A DNA stretch of 64,000 bases, from NCBI RefSeq assembly GCF_002102185.1, contig NZ_LQOW01000025.1, positions 62,001-126,000 of the forward strand. The letters are read 5' to 3'. Position 1 is the stretch's first letter. Each line of letters opens with the position of its first letter. Shown here in pieces: positions 47,283-56,677 of this stretch. The translations under genes were made by a program, and so were the position numbers. The stretch comes from Mycobacterium fragae. GTDB taxonomy: Bacteria > Actinomycetota > Actinomycetes > Mycobacteriales > Mycobacteriaceae. Under the pieces are notes generated by a model that searched no databases, was not told the DNA's origin, and saw only the letters and a list, made by a program, of their open reading frames with translations.

Positions 47283-48806
47283 GTGATCACGCTGGACCGC
47301 CTCGTCAACGTGCTTGGCGGCTATGGGGTCCGGTTACGGTTTTGCTCGGTTCCCAGGTCAACTGAACTGCGCAGTGTAGTGATCCACGAAGTCGCCCGCG
47401 GCCGCTCGGTGGTGGGCGATGTATTGCTGGCGATCGGTGCCGACTCGGTCAGCGAAGCGGTGCAGTGGGCGGCGTCGGCACGTGCCGTTGTGGTGTTGAC
47501 GCGCGGCGGGGAGGAGCCGATCGCGTTCGACGGTGATTCCGATGCCGGCGCGGTGATGGTGGTCGACGAGACGCTGTCGTGGAGCGAGTTGGCTGCGGTG
47601 GTCTACGGGCTGGTGCTGGAAGGCCGAGAGACCGAATCTGGCCGTGGCCCAACGGATTTGTTCGCGCTCGCCGACAGTCTTGCTGACGCAGTCGGCGGCG
47701 CCGTCGTCATTCACGATCAGCAGTTGCGGGTGCTGGCGTATTCGAGGTCGCAGCAGCACGCTGATGCGGCTCGGGTGGAGACGATCCTGGGACGACAGAC
47801 GCCAGAGCAGCTACGGGCATTGTTCGAGGCCCGTGGGGTATTCGCGCACCTGGCGGCGTCCGACGATCCACTGTTTGTCGACGAGGACGCCGAACATGGC
47901 GTGACCGGGCGCATGGTGGTGGCGGTGCGCTCGGGACGAGAACTGATGGGGTCGGTGTGGGTGGCGTGTTCGGCGCCGCTCGACGGCACCGCGCGCACCG
48001 CCTTGGCCGAGGGCGCCCATACCGTGGCCCTACATTTGCTGCGGTCACGAGCGAGCGCGGACCTGGAGCGTCAGGTCGAATCCGAACTGGTAATCCGGTT
48101 GCTTGAGGGCAGCGCCGACGCCGCGACGGCGGTTAGCAGGCTGGGCCTGCCGCGTAGCGAGCTGCGGGTGATCGCGGTGCAAGCGCTCATCGGCACCGAC
48201 CGCGATGCCGCGCTGCTGTTGGCGTTCGAGCGCGCCACCACCGGTTTCGGGTGGTCTCGGCCGGGCCGCAGCGCGTTGGCCGGCAACACCGTCTACACCT
48301 TGATTCCCGCCGAAGAGGCGGCGACGGCGCGGCGCTGGATCACCGGTTTGCGGGCGGCACTGCCTGACCGGGTGACGCTGCTAGCCGGCATCAGTGGGCC
48401 CGCCGAGGTGGCGGAGCTGCCGTCCGCCCGCCAGGAGGCAGATGAGTGCCTGGCGCTACAGGAGGCGTCGCCAAGGTCCGCGCCGCCGGCCTACGACGAG
48501 GCGTGGGATGACATCCTGCTGCAGCGATTGCGCACCGCGGCGCACTCGGGTCGATCTCCAGACCGGGGACCGGTGGCGGCGCTGCGTCGCCATGACCAGG
48601 CCAACGGGACCGAGTACGTGGCGACGCTGCGGGCCTGGCTGGAGGCGCAGGGCGATCCGGTCGAGGCGGGTGAGCATCTCGGGGTGCACGAGAACACTGT
48701 GCGTTACCGGCTGCGCAAGATGACCGAGATCACGCCCCTGGCGTTGGACGACGCCAAAAAGCGGCTGGCCATGATGATCGAACTGGCGGCCACCGACACC
48801 GATTAA
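47283..48806 (+). CDS. PucR/CdaR-family transcriptional regulator
   Basis: The 507-residue protein has an N-terminal PucR-type domain (about 5-115), a GAF-like middle part (about 130-260) and a C-terminal helix-turn-helix of the PucR type (ending GEHLGVHENTVRYRLRKMTEI). Members activate or repress catabolic and stress genes in response to small metabolites; the ligand is not known here. It starts at GTG 47283 after GGGGAGG. TTGTCG/CGACAA repeats directly after it (48816) and at several promoters of the island make it the likely local regulator. Confidence 0.88.
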   Translation: MITLDRLVNVLGGYGVRLRFCSVPRSTELRSVVIHEVARGRSVVGDVLLAIGADSVSEAVQWAASARAVVVLTRGGEEPIAFDGDSDAGAVMVVDETLSWSELAAVVYGLVLEGRETESGRGPTDLFALADSLADAVGGAVVIHDQQLRVLAYSRSQQHADAARVETILGRQTPEQLRALFEARGVFAHLAASDDPLFVDEDAEHGVTGRMVVAVRSGRELMGSVWVACSAPLDGTARTALAEGAHTVALHLLRSRASADLERQVESELVIRLLEGSADAATAVSRLGLPRSELRVIAVQALIGTDRDAALLLAFERATTGFGWSRPGRSALAGNTVYTLIPAEEAATARRWITGLRAALPDRVTLLAGISGPAEVAELPSARQEADECLALQEASPRSAPPAYDEAWDDILLQRLRTAAHSGRSPDRGPVAALRRHDQANGTEYVATLRAWLEAQGDPVEAGEHLGVHENTVRYRLRKMTEITPLALDDAKKRLAMMIELAATDTD

Positions 48807-48815
48807 CCAGCAGCG

Positions 48816-48832
48816 TTGTCGAGGCGCGACAA
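48816..48832. promoter_or_regulatory. TTGTCG-N5-CGACAA inverted repeat upstream of the Rv1733c-like gene
   Basis: TTGTCG (48816-48821), AGGCG, CGACAA (48827-48832) has the same arms and spacing as the repeat at 43050. It is 93 bp before the next start codon, and another half-site (GTTGTCT) follows near 48850. Confidence 0.6.
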
Positions 48833-48924
48833 ATCCCGGGGGTTTCGTTGTCTGGCTGGGTCAAAGCTCGCAGCGGGCTTACCTACGACTATGGAGTCAT
48901 AGCGACCGCTACCAGGACTCTTCG

Positions 48925-49533
48925 ATGACTACCCAGCAACCTGACTATTACGCCGAGATCGACACGTTCAGCGTGCGGCTGCCGCGGTGGCGGTTTGTGC
49001 GGTTGTTTGGGCGCAACCCCCTGATCCGCCTCAGCGACCGGGTCGAGGCCCTGGTGTTGGTGTTCGCCGTTGCCTTGTCGCTGCTGGCCATCCCGGTCGC
49101 CGCCGCCGTGGGCACTGCCGTTTACGACTCCCGCCAGAGCGTTTACGCCGAGCAAGCCCAGAGTCGGCAGATGATCAGCGGGACGGTCATCGACGACAGC
49201 CCTACGCAAATCTGGCGGAGCAAGACGATGGCGGTGCGTGCCCGGTGGTTTGCTGCCGGGGCCGAACACACCGGCGCAGTCAAGACGCGTCAGCCGGTCA
49301 AATCTGGTGATTCGATCGATATCTGGGTGGACCAGAACGGTTTCCAAGTCGCTCCGCCGACGAGGACCGCCGTGGACGAAGCCGTCGCGGCCGCATTGGC
49401 AACGTGGTTAGGCGTGACCGGCGCCGCGATGGCATTGTTCGCCGGCACCCGGACAGTCCTAAACCGCGCCCGCCACACGCGGTGGCAACACGATTTCGAC
49501 AACCTGGTCAGCGACGGCGAGGGGGGCCGATAA
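48925..49533 (+). CDS. Rv1733c-like membrane protein
   Basis: The 202-residue protein has two membrane helices (about 42-66 and 155-178) flanking an extracytoplasmic domain of about 90 residues. It shares with Rv1733c the block NPLIRLSDRVEA, the LLAIPVAAAVGTAVYDSRQSV segment, the VYAEQAQ motif and the C-terminal WQHDFDNL. Rv1733c is a DosR-regulon antigen of M. tuberculosis whose biochemical function is unknown. Its presence suggests this island takes part in hypoxia or dormancy-type stress. A TTGTCG repeat is in its promoter. Confidence 0.85.
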   Translation: MTTQQPDYYAEIDTFSVRLPRWRFVRLFGRNPLIRLSDRVEALVLVFAVALSLLAIPVAAAVGTAVYDSRQSVYAEQAQSRQMISGTVIDDSPTQIWRSKTMAVRARWFAAGAEHTGAVKTRQPVKSGDSIDIWVDQNGFQVAPPTRTAVDEAVAAALATWLGVTGAAMALFAGTRTVLNRARHTRWQHDFDNLVSDGEGGR

Positions 49534-49600
49534 ACCGGGCGGCGTTGTCGTACAACAACGCTCGTCGTCGCGGTGAAGCTCGCCCACCGAGGGCCACCAA

Positions 49601-49642
49601 GTCGTCAGGGGTGGTTGCCTTTTCCGGCCCGCCCCTGACGAC
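49601..49642. terminator. Hairpin between the Rv1733c-like gene and whiB3
   Basis: GTCGTCAGGGG (49601-49611) and CCCCTGACGAC (49632-49642) are perfect complements around a 20-nt loop that includes TTTT. Placed between two convergent genes, it can serve both directions. Confidence 0.65.
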
Positions 49643-49665
49643 ACCCAATTCGATACGAAAGGCAA

Positions 49666-49974
49666 CTAGGCGGTGCGCGGGATCATGCGCGTCCGCCGTA
49701 TATCGCGTTTGAGCAGCAGATCGCGCTCGGATTCCGACAGACCGCCCCAGATCCCGTACGGCTCACCGACTTCCAGCGCATGGGCGCGGCACTGCGCCAT
49801 CACCGGGCATTGGCGGCAGAACTCCTTGGCCCGTCGCTCACGCTGCAGACGGGCCCGGCCGCGCTCGCCGTCGGGATGGAAGAACACCGACGAATCCACG
49901 CCCCGGCATAGGCCCTGCAATTGCCATTCCCAGATATCGGCGTTGGGGCCTGGTAGTTGCTCCGGCTGTGGCAT
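49666..49974 (-). CDS. whiB3: Redox-sensing Fe-S transcription regulator WhiB3
   Basis: The 102-residue protein has the four cluster-binding Cys (one in LCRGVDSS, then the group in FCRQCPVMAQC), the GIWGG turn and a basic DNA-binding tail (LLLKRDIRRTRMIPRTA). WhiB3 binds a 4Fe-4S cluster, interacts with the primary sigma factor and in M. tuberculosis controls lipid synthesis, redox balance and survival in the host. Its order next to the Rv3415c homologue is conserved. A possible promoter lies upstream (see 49975-50315). Confidence 0.94.
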   Translation of the reverse strand: MPQPEQLPGPNADIWEWQLQGLCRGVDSSVFFHPDGERGRARLQRERRAKEFCRQCPVMAQCRAHALEVGEPYGIWGGLSESERDLLLKRDIRRTRMIPRTA

Positions 49975-50315
49975 TGAAGTCCCTCTCTACACGCCCATCA
50001 GAAGGCCAGTTTCCAAACCGCTAAGTCGTCAACTGATTCGAGCGTGTCAGCGGTGACAACTCGTCGGCACTAAAGGTAGGGGAGCTGACAAATTTCCGTC
50101 AACTTGGGTATTTATTGCCGAATGCCCAACTGTGCCTTGAGAATTTACTTCTCGTTCATCGCCGAGATCTATTCGCCTACCGCCCCGGTGCTACCTCGAA
50201 GTGGTTCTATCTCGTGATTTGCCTGCTCGCACGGCAGTGGGATGGACGTGGCAAATACCAGTGTCGCCGCAGTGGTTAATATCGGCGTAACGCAGAAACC
50301 ATGAACATTTAACTA
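49975..50315. promoter_or_regulatory. Divergent intergenic region with a candidate whiB3 promoter
   Basis: This 341-bp gene-free stretch is less GC-rich than its surroundings. On the minus strand TTGACG (50097-50102) and TACCTT (50073-50078), 18 bp apart, resemble a sigma-A type promoter that would give a leader of about 90 nt for whiB3. TGTCA-GCGG-TGACA (50045-50058) is a small perfect inverted repeat in that leader. I find no small gene here. Confidence 0.4.
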
Positions 50316-51140
50316 ATGCTCACCGTGATTGATATGCGTTGCGAGGCAACGATCGAGACCAACCTTACCGCTGTCGCGTTCGGAGACCAGCCGGGCCGCT
50401 GGCCGCTGCCGACGGCACACACACCGCGTCAGCTATGGCTGCGGGCGGTCGCCGGCGGCGGCCAGGGCCGCTACGGCAGCGCGCTTAACGACCTCGCGAC
50501 CCTGCTGCGGAGTGCGCCGCCCGATCGGCTTGCCTCGCTGGCGCACAGCACACACGGTTCATTCCTGCGTCAGCTGGGCTGGCACACGCTGGCCCGCGGC
50601 TGCGATGGCAGGGCATTGGCATTGGCCGGCGCCGACGTTGAGGCCCGGGCCGATGCGCTGATCGGACTGGCTGCCGACGCGCTCGGGATCGGTCGCTTGG
50701 CCGCGTCCGCGACACTCCTCGCCCGGGCCGACCGGATACTGGCCACAGCGGCGGTGCATCGACTCTCGGTGCGCCGAGCGTGGGTCGCCGCCGAGTTGGC
50801 GATGGCGTCCGGCGATGGGGCGAGCGCCGTCCGGCACGCCGAGGCCGCGGTTGAGTTGGCGGCTGACCCGGGCCAGGTGTCGGCGCGACATGTAGCCAAA
50901 AGCGAAATGGTGTTGGCCGCGGCGTTATGCAGCGCCGCTGCCCTCGATCGGGCCAGAGCCGTCGGTGATGCGGCGCTGGAGCTCACGGGCCGCTTGGGGT
51001 TGGTGCCGTTGCGCTGGGCGCTGGCTTGCCTGCTCGTCGATATCGGAAGCGCAAACCGCACGGTCGAAGAGCTGAGCGAGATCCGCGACGTGTGCGCCGA
51101 AAAAGTGCGCAACGCGGGCGGAAATTGGTGCGAGCGCTAA
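50316..51140 (+). CDS. Conserved helical-repeat protein (Rv3415c homologue)
   Basis: The 274-residue protein is Ala/Leu-rich and almost entirely helical, with TPR-like pairs (QGRYGSALNDLATLLRSAP, ASATLLARADRILATAAVH, DGASAVRHAEAAVEL). No catalytic motif, signal peptide or membrane segment is visible. In M. tuberculosis the homologue lies beside sigD, and a link to sigma-D control has been assumed from position only. Here sigD is absent, which argues against that dependence. An ATG at 50334 is an alternative start. Confidence 0.8.
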   Translation: MLTVIDMRCEATIETNLTAVAFGDQPGRWPLPTAHTPRQLWLRAVAGGGQGRYGSALNDLATLLRSAPPDRLASLAHSTHGSFLRQLGWHTLARGCDGRALALAGADVEARADALIGLAADALGIGRLAASATLLARADRILATAAVHRLSVRRAWVAAELAMASGDGASAVRHAEAAVELAADPGQVSARHVAKSEMVLAAALCSAAALDRARAVGDAALELTGRLGLVPLRWALACLLVDIGSANRTVEELSEIRDVCAEKVRNAGGNWCER

Positions 51141-53300
<2,160 letters not shown>

Positions 53301-53343
53301 GGGAGACGCTTGTGCCTCACCTCAACGCGCCGCTCAGCGCGCC

Positions 53344-53398
53344 GAGATCGACGTTTTGCAGGTCGCTTCTCGGTCTTTTGCTGCAAAACGTCGATCTC
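53344..53398. repeat. Perfect 18-bp-arm palindrome between guaB2 and guaB3
   Basis: Arms 53344-53361 and 53381-53398 are exact complements (GAGATCGACGTTTTGCAG) around a 19-nt loop. It sits 44 bp after the guaB2 stop and 24 bp before guaB3. It may be a terminator or attenuator, or another intergenic repeat; its loop lacks the CGGCGTGTCG motif of the other family. Confidence 0.75.
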
Positions 53399-53422
53399 GC
53401 AGGGAAACGAGGCTGACCTTTC

Positions 53423-54559
53423 ATGCGTGACATGGTCGAGATCGGCATGGGCCGAACCGCCCGTCGTACCTACGAACTCGACGACATCAACATCGTGCCC
53501 TCGCGGCGCACCCGCTCGTCGCAGGACGTGTCGACCACGTGGCAACTCGACGCCTACCGGTTCGAGATCCCCGTTGTGGCCCATCCGACCGATGCGCTGG
53601 TGTCACCGGAGTTCGCTGTCGAGCTCGGCCGGCTCGGCGGCCTGGCGGTGCTCAACGGCGAAGGGTTGATCGGCCGCCACGCCGACTATCAGGCCAAGAT
53701 CGCTCAAGTAGTAGAGGCGGCCGCCAAAGAGCCCGAGCCGTCGGCGGCCATTCGGCTGTTGCAGCAGCTGCATGCCGCCCCGCTGGATTCCGAGCTGCTG
53801 GCCGCCGCGGTGGCGCGCATCCGGGAGGCGGGCGTGATCACCGCGGTCCGCGTCAGCCCGCAGAACGCACAGGCGCTCACGCCGGCGTTGGTGGCTGCCG
53901 GAATTGACCTGCTGGTCATCCAGGGCACAATCGTGTCCGCTGAGCGGGTTGCCACCGATGGCGAACCGCTGAATCTGAAGACGTTCATCGCGGAGCTTGA
54001 CGTCCCGGTGGTGGCCGGCGGCGTGCTCGACCATCGCACCGCCCTGCACCTGATGCGCACCGGGGCGGCCGGCGTCATCGTCGGCTACGGGTCCACCAGC
54101 GGCGTGACCACCAGCGACGAGGTGCTCGGGATAAGCGTGCCGATGGCCACCGCGATCGCCGACGCCGCAGCCGCGCGCCGCGAATACCTCGACGAAACCG
54201 GCGGCCGCTACGTGCACGTGCTCGCCGACGGCGACATCCACACCTCCGGCGACCTGGCCAAGGCGATCGCCTGCGGCGCCGACGCGGTGGTGCTGGGCAC
54301 GCCCCTCGCCGAAGCCGCCGAGGCGCTCGGCGACGGATGGTTCTGGCCCGCCGCGGCCGCGCACCCGTCGCTGCCGCGCGGTGCTCTGCTGCAAGTCGCC
54401 GTCGGGGAGCGGGCCCCGCTGCGGCAGGTGCTGGGCGGCCCGTCCGACGACCCGTTCGGCTCCCTGAACCTGGTCGGCGGGCTGCGCCGGTCGATGGCCA
54501 AGGCCGGCTACTGCGACCTCAAGGAATTCCAGAAGGTCGGTCTGACCGTCGGCAGCTGA
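53423..54559 (+). CDS. guaB3: GuaB3, IMPDH-family paralogue
   Basis: The 378-residue protein is an IMPDH/GMP-reductase family barrel without CBS domains. The loop that carries the catalytic Cys in GuaB2 reads VIVGYGSTSGVTTSDE, so the Cys is missing and IMPDH activity is not expected. DYLDETGG- and GDIHTSGDLAKAIACGADAVVLGTP-type segments keep the phosphate site. The gene is conserved beside guaB2 in mycobacteria. The start is ATG 53423 or ATG 53432 (MVEIGMGRT). Confidence 0.95.
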   Translation: MRDMVEIGMGRTARRTYELDDINIVPSRRTRSSQDVSTTWQLDAYRFEIPVVAHPTDALVSPEFAVELGRLGGLAVLNGEGLIGRHADYQAKIAQVVEAAAKEPEPSAAIRLLQQLHAAPLDSELLAAAVARIREAGVITAVRVSPQNAQALTPALVAAGIDLLVIQGTIVSAERVATDGEPLNLKTFIAELDVPVVAGGVLDHRTALHLMRTGAAGVIVGYGSTSGVTTSDEVLGISVPMATAIADAAAARREYLDETGGRYVHVLADGDIHTSGDLAKAIACGADAVVLGTPLAEAAEALGDGWFWPAAAAHPSLPRGALLQVAVGERAPLRQVLGGPSDDPFGSLNLVGGLRRSMAKAGYCDLKEFQKVGLTVGS

Positions 54560-54575
54560 GCGATAGGCTGGTCCG

Positions 54576-56312
54576 ATGGAACCGGATTACGACGTCCTCA
54601 TCATCGGGTCGGGTTTCGGGGGCAGCGTCACCGCGTTGCGGCTGACGGAAAAGGGCTATCGCGTCGGAGTGCTCGAGGCCGGCCGCCGCTTCTCCGACGA
54701 GGACTTCGCCAAGACTTCGTGGAATCTGCGCAAGTTTCTGTGGGCGCCGAAACTTGGCTGCTACGGCATTCAGCGAATCCACCTGCTGCGCAACGTCATG
54801 ATCCTGGCCGGCGCGGGTGTCGGCGGCGGATCGCTGAACTACGCCAACACGCTCTACGTGCCGCCACAGCCGTTCTTCGCCGACAGGCAGTGGTCGCACA
54901 TTACCGACTGGCGCGCCGAGCTGATGCCGCACTACGACCAGGCGCAGCGAATGCTCGGCGTGGTCAAGAACCCGACGTTCACCGACGCCGACCGCATCGT
55001 CAAGGAGGTCGCCGAGGAGATGGGCGTCGGCGATACGTTCGTGCCCACCCCGGTCGGGGTGTTCTTCGGCCCGGACGGGCAGAAGGCGCCCGGCAAGACC
55101 GTGCCGGACCCGTACTTCGGCGGGGCGGGGCCGGCGCGCACCGGCTGCCGCGAAGTCGGCGAGTGCATGACCGGCTGTCGCCACAACGCCAAGAACACAC
55201 TGGTCAAGAATTACCTCTACCTCGCGGAATCCGCAGGGGCACAAGTACATCCGATGACTACGGTCACCGGCTTCGAGCAGCGGGCCGACGGCCTCTGGCA
55301 GGTACATACCGTGCGCACCGGACGTTGGCTGCGCAGGAAACGGCGCACCTTCACCGCCCAGCATTTGGTGCTGGCGGCCGGGACGTTCAACACCCAGAAG
55401 CTGCTGTTCAAGATGCGCGACAAGGGCAAGCTCCCCAAGTTGTCCGAAAAGCTCGGGGTGTTGACCCGCACCAATTCCGAGTCGATCGTCGGCGCCGGAA
55501 AGCTCGAAGTCTCACCGGATCTCGACCTCACCCACGGGGTGGCGATCACGTCGTCGATCCACCCGACGTCGGACACCCACATCGAACCGGTTCGCTACGG
55601 CAAGGGCTCCAACGCCATGGGGTTGTTGCAGACGTTGATGACCGACGGACCCGGCCCCGAGGGCACCGATGTGCCGCGCTGGAAGCAGCTGTTGCACAAC
55701 GCCGGCGAGGACCCGCGGGGAACGCTGCGGCTGCTCAATCCCCGGCACTGGAGCGAGCGCACGATGATCGCGCTGGTGATGCAACACTTGGACAACTCGA
55801 TCACCACGTTCACCAAACGCAGCAGGCTCGGTTTCCGCCGCTACTACAGCAAGCAGGGACACGGTGAACCGAACCCGACCTGGATTCCGGTCGGCAACGA
55901 GGTCACGCGCCGTATCGCCAAGAAGATCGACGGCGTGGCGGGCGGAACGTGGGGTGAGCTGTTCAACATCCCGCTGACCGCGCATTTCCTCGGCGGTGCG
56001 GTCATCGGCGACAGCCCCGAGCACGGGGTGATCGACCCGTATCAGCGGGTGTACGGATATCCGACCCTGTCGGTGCACGACGGCGCCGCGGTTTCGGCGA
56101 ATCTCGGTGTCAATCCGTCACTTTCGATCACCGCGCAAGCCGAACGCGCTGCCTCGCTGTGGCCGAACAAGGGCCAGGAGGACCTGCGGCCGCGCCAGGG
56201 CGAGCCGTATCGCCGGCTCGACCCGATCGCACCGAAGCAGCCGGTGGTGCCCGCCGACGCTCCCGGGGCGTTGCGGTGGCTGCCGATCGAGCCGGTCAGC
56301 TCGGCTGGTTAG
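54576..56312 (+). CDS. choD: GMC-type cholesterol oxidase family protein ChoD
   Basis: The 578-residue protein is a GMC flavoprotein: FAD motif DVLIIGSGFGGSVTALRL at the start, GAGVGGGSLNYANTLY, and the C-terminal VHDGAAVSANLGVNPSLSITAQAE with the active-site Asn. A Cys-containing insert (GCREVGECMTGCRHNAKNTL) is typical of ChoD. It matches the 578 residues of M. tuberculosis ChoD, which is annotated as cholesterol oxidase although its role in cholesterol breakdown is disputed. It follows guaB3 after 16 bp. Confidence 0.95.
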   Translation: MEPDYDVLIIGSGFGGSVTALRLTEKGYRVGVLEAGRRFSDEDFAKTSWNLRKFLWAPKLGCYGIQRIHLLRNVMILAGAGVGGGSLNYANTLYVPPQPFFADRQWSHITDWRAELMPHYDQAQRMLGVVKNPTFTDADRIVKEVAEEMGVGDTFVPTPVGVFFGPDGQKAPGKTVPDPYFGGAGPARTGCREVGECMTGCRHNAKNTLVKNYLYLAESAGAQVHPMTTVTGFEQRADGLWQVHTVRTGRWLRRKRRTFTAQHLVLAAGTFNTQKLLFKMRDKGKLPKLSEKLGVLTRTNSESIVGAGKLEVSPDLDLTHGVAITSSIHPTSDTHIEPVRYGKGSNAMGLLQTLMTDGPGPEGTDVPRWKQLLHNAGEDPRGTLRLLNPRHWSERTMIALVMQHLDNSITTFTKRSRLGFRRYYSKQGHGEPNPTWIPVGNEVTRRIAKKIDGVAGGTWGELFNIPLTAHFLGGAVIGDSPEHGVIDPYQRVYGYPTLSVHDGAAVSANLGVNPSLSITAQAERAASLWPNKGQEDLRPRQGEPYRRLDPIAPKQPVVPADAPGALRWLPIEPVSSAG

Positions 56313-56357
56313 CCTGCCGGTGTTTGAAGACAGCACATCGGGGGCAACGCTGAATGC

Positions 56358-56669
56358 ATGTTTTGGCTCGCCTTGGTGTGCTTCATCGTCGGCGCAGTGA
56401 TGTTTGTGGTTGGACTGGTGCTCTTCGCGAACGGCGCCGGGGTGGCGCCGACCGACCGCGTGGCGGGTGATCCCACCGGATTCAAGCGGGCCACGTCACG
56501 GGTGGAGTGGGGGGACGTGTTTCGCCGCATGCCACGAAGCCCCAAAGTCATGATGAATCAGCAGGCCCCGCGCAGCGACAAGTTGATGGCGTTGGGGTCG
56601 TTGTGTGTGCTGGCCGCTGTGTTGGCGTGGTTTGCCGCGATCCTTGCCGTGATCACCGGGCTCGTGTGA
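56358..56669 (+). CDS. Small two-span membrane protein
   Basis: The 103-residue product has membrane helices at about 2-25 (FWLALVCFIVGAVMFVVGLVLF) and 78-101 (LCVLAAVLAWFAAILAVITGLV), joined by a basic loop of about 50 residues (WGDVFRRMPRSPKVMMN). No family is recognised. It is 45 bp downstream of choD on the same strand and convergent with the GH65 gene. Confidence 0.7.
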   Translation: MFWLALVCFIVGAVMFVVGLVLFANGAGVAPTDRVAGDPTGFKRATSRVEWGDVFRRMPRSPKVMMNQQAPRSDKLMALGSLCVLAAVLAWFAAILAVITGLV

Positions 56670-56677
56670 TTTCCTGA

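Noticed and set aside
44467..49665. Repeated GATACGAAAGG at 44467 and near 49654 as a regulatory motif
   Set aside because: The first works as a ribosome-site region and the second lies downstream of genes on both strands; two copies are not enough to claim a motif.
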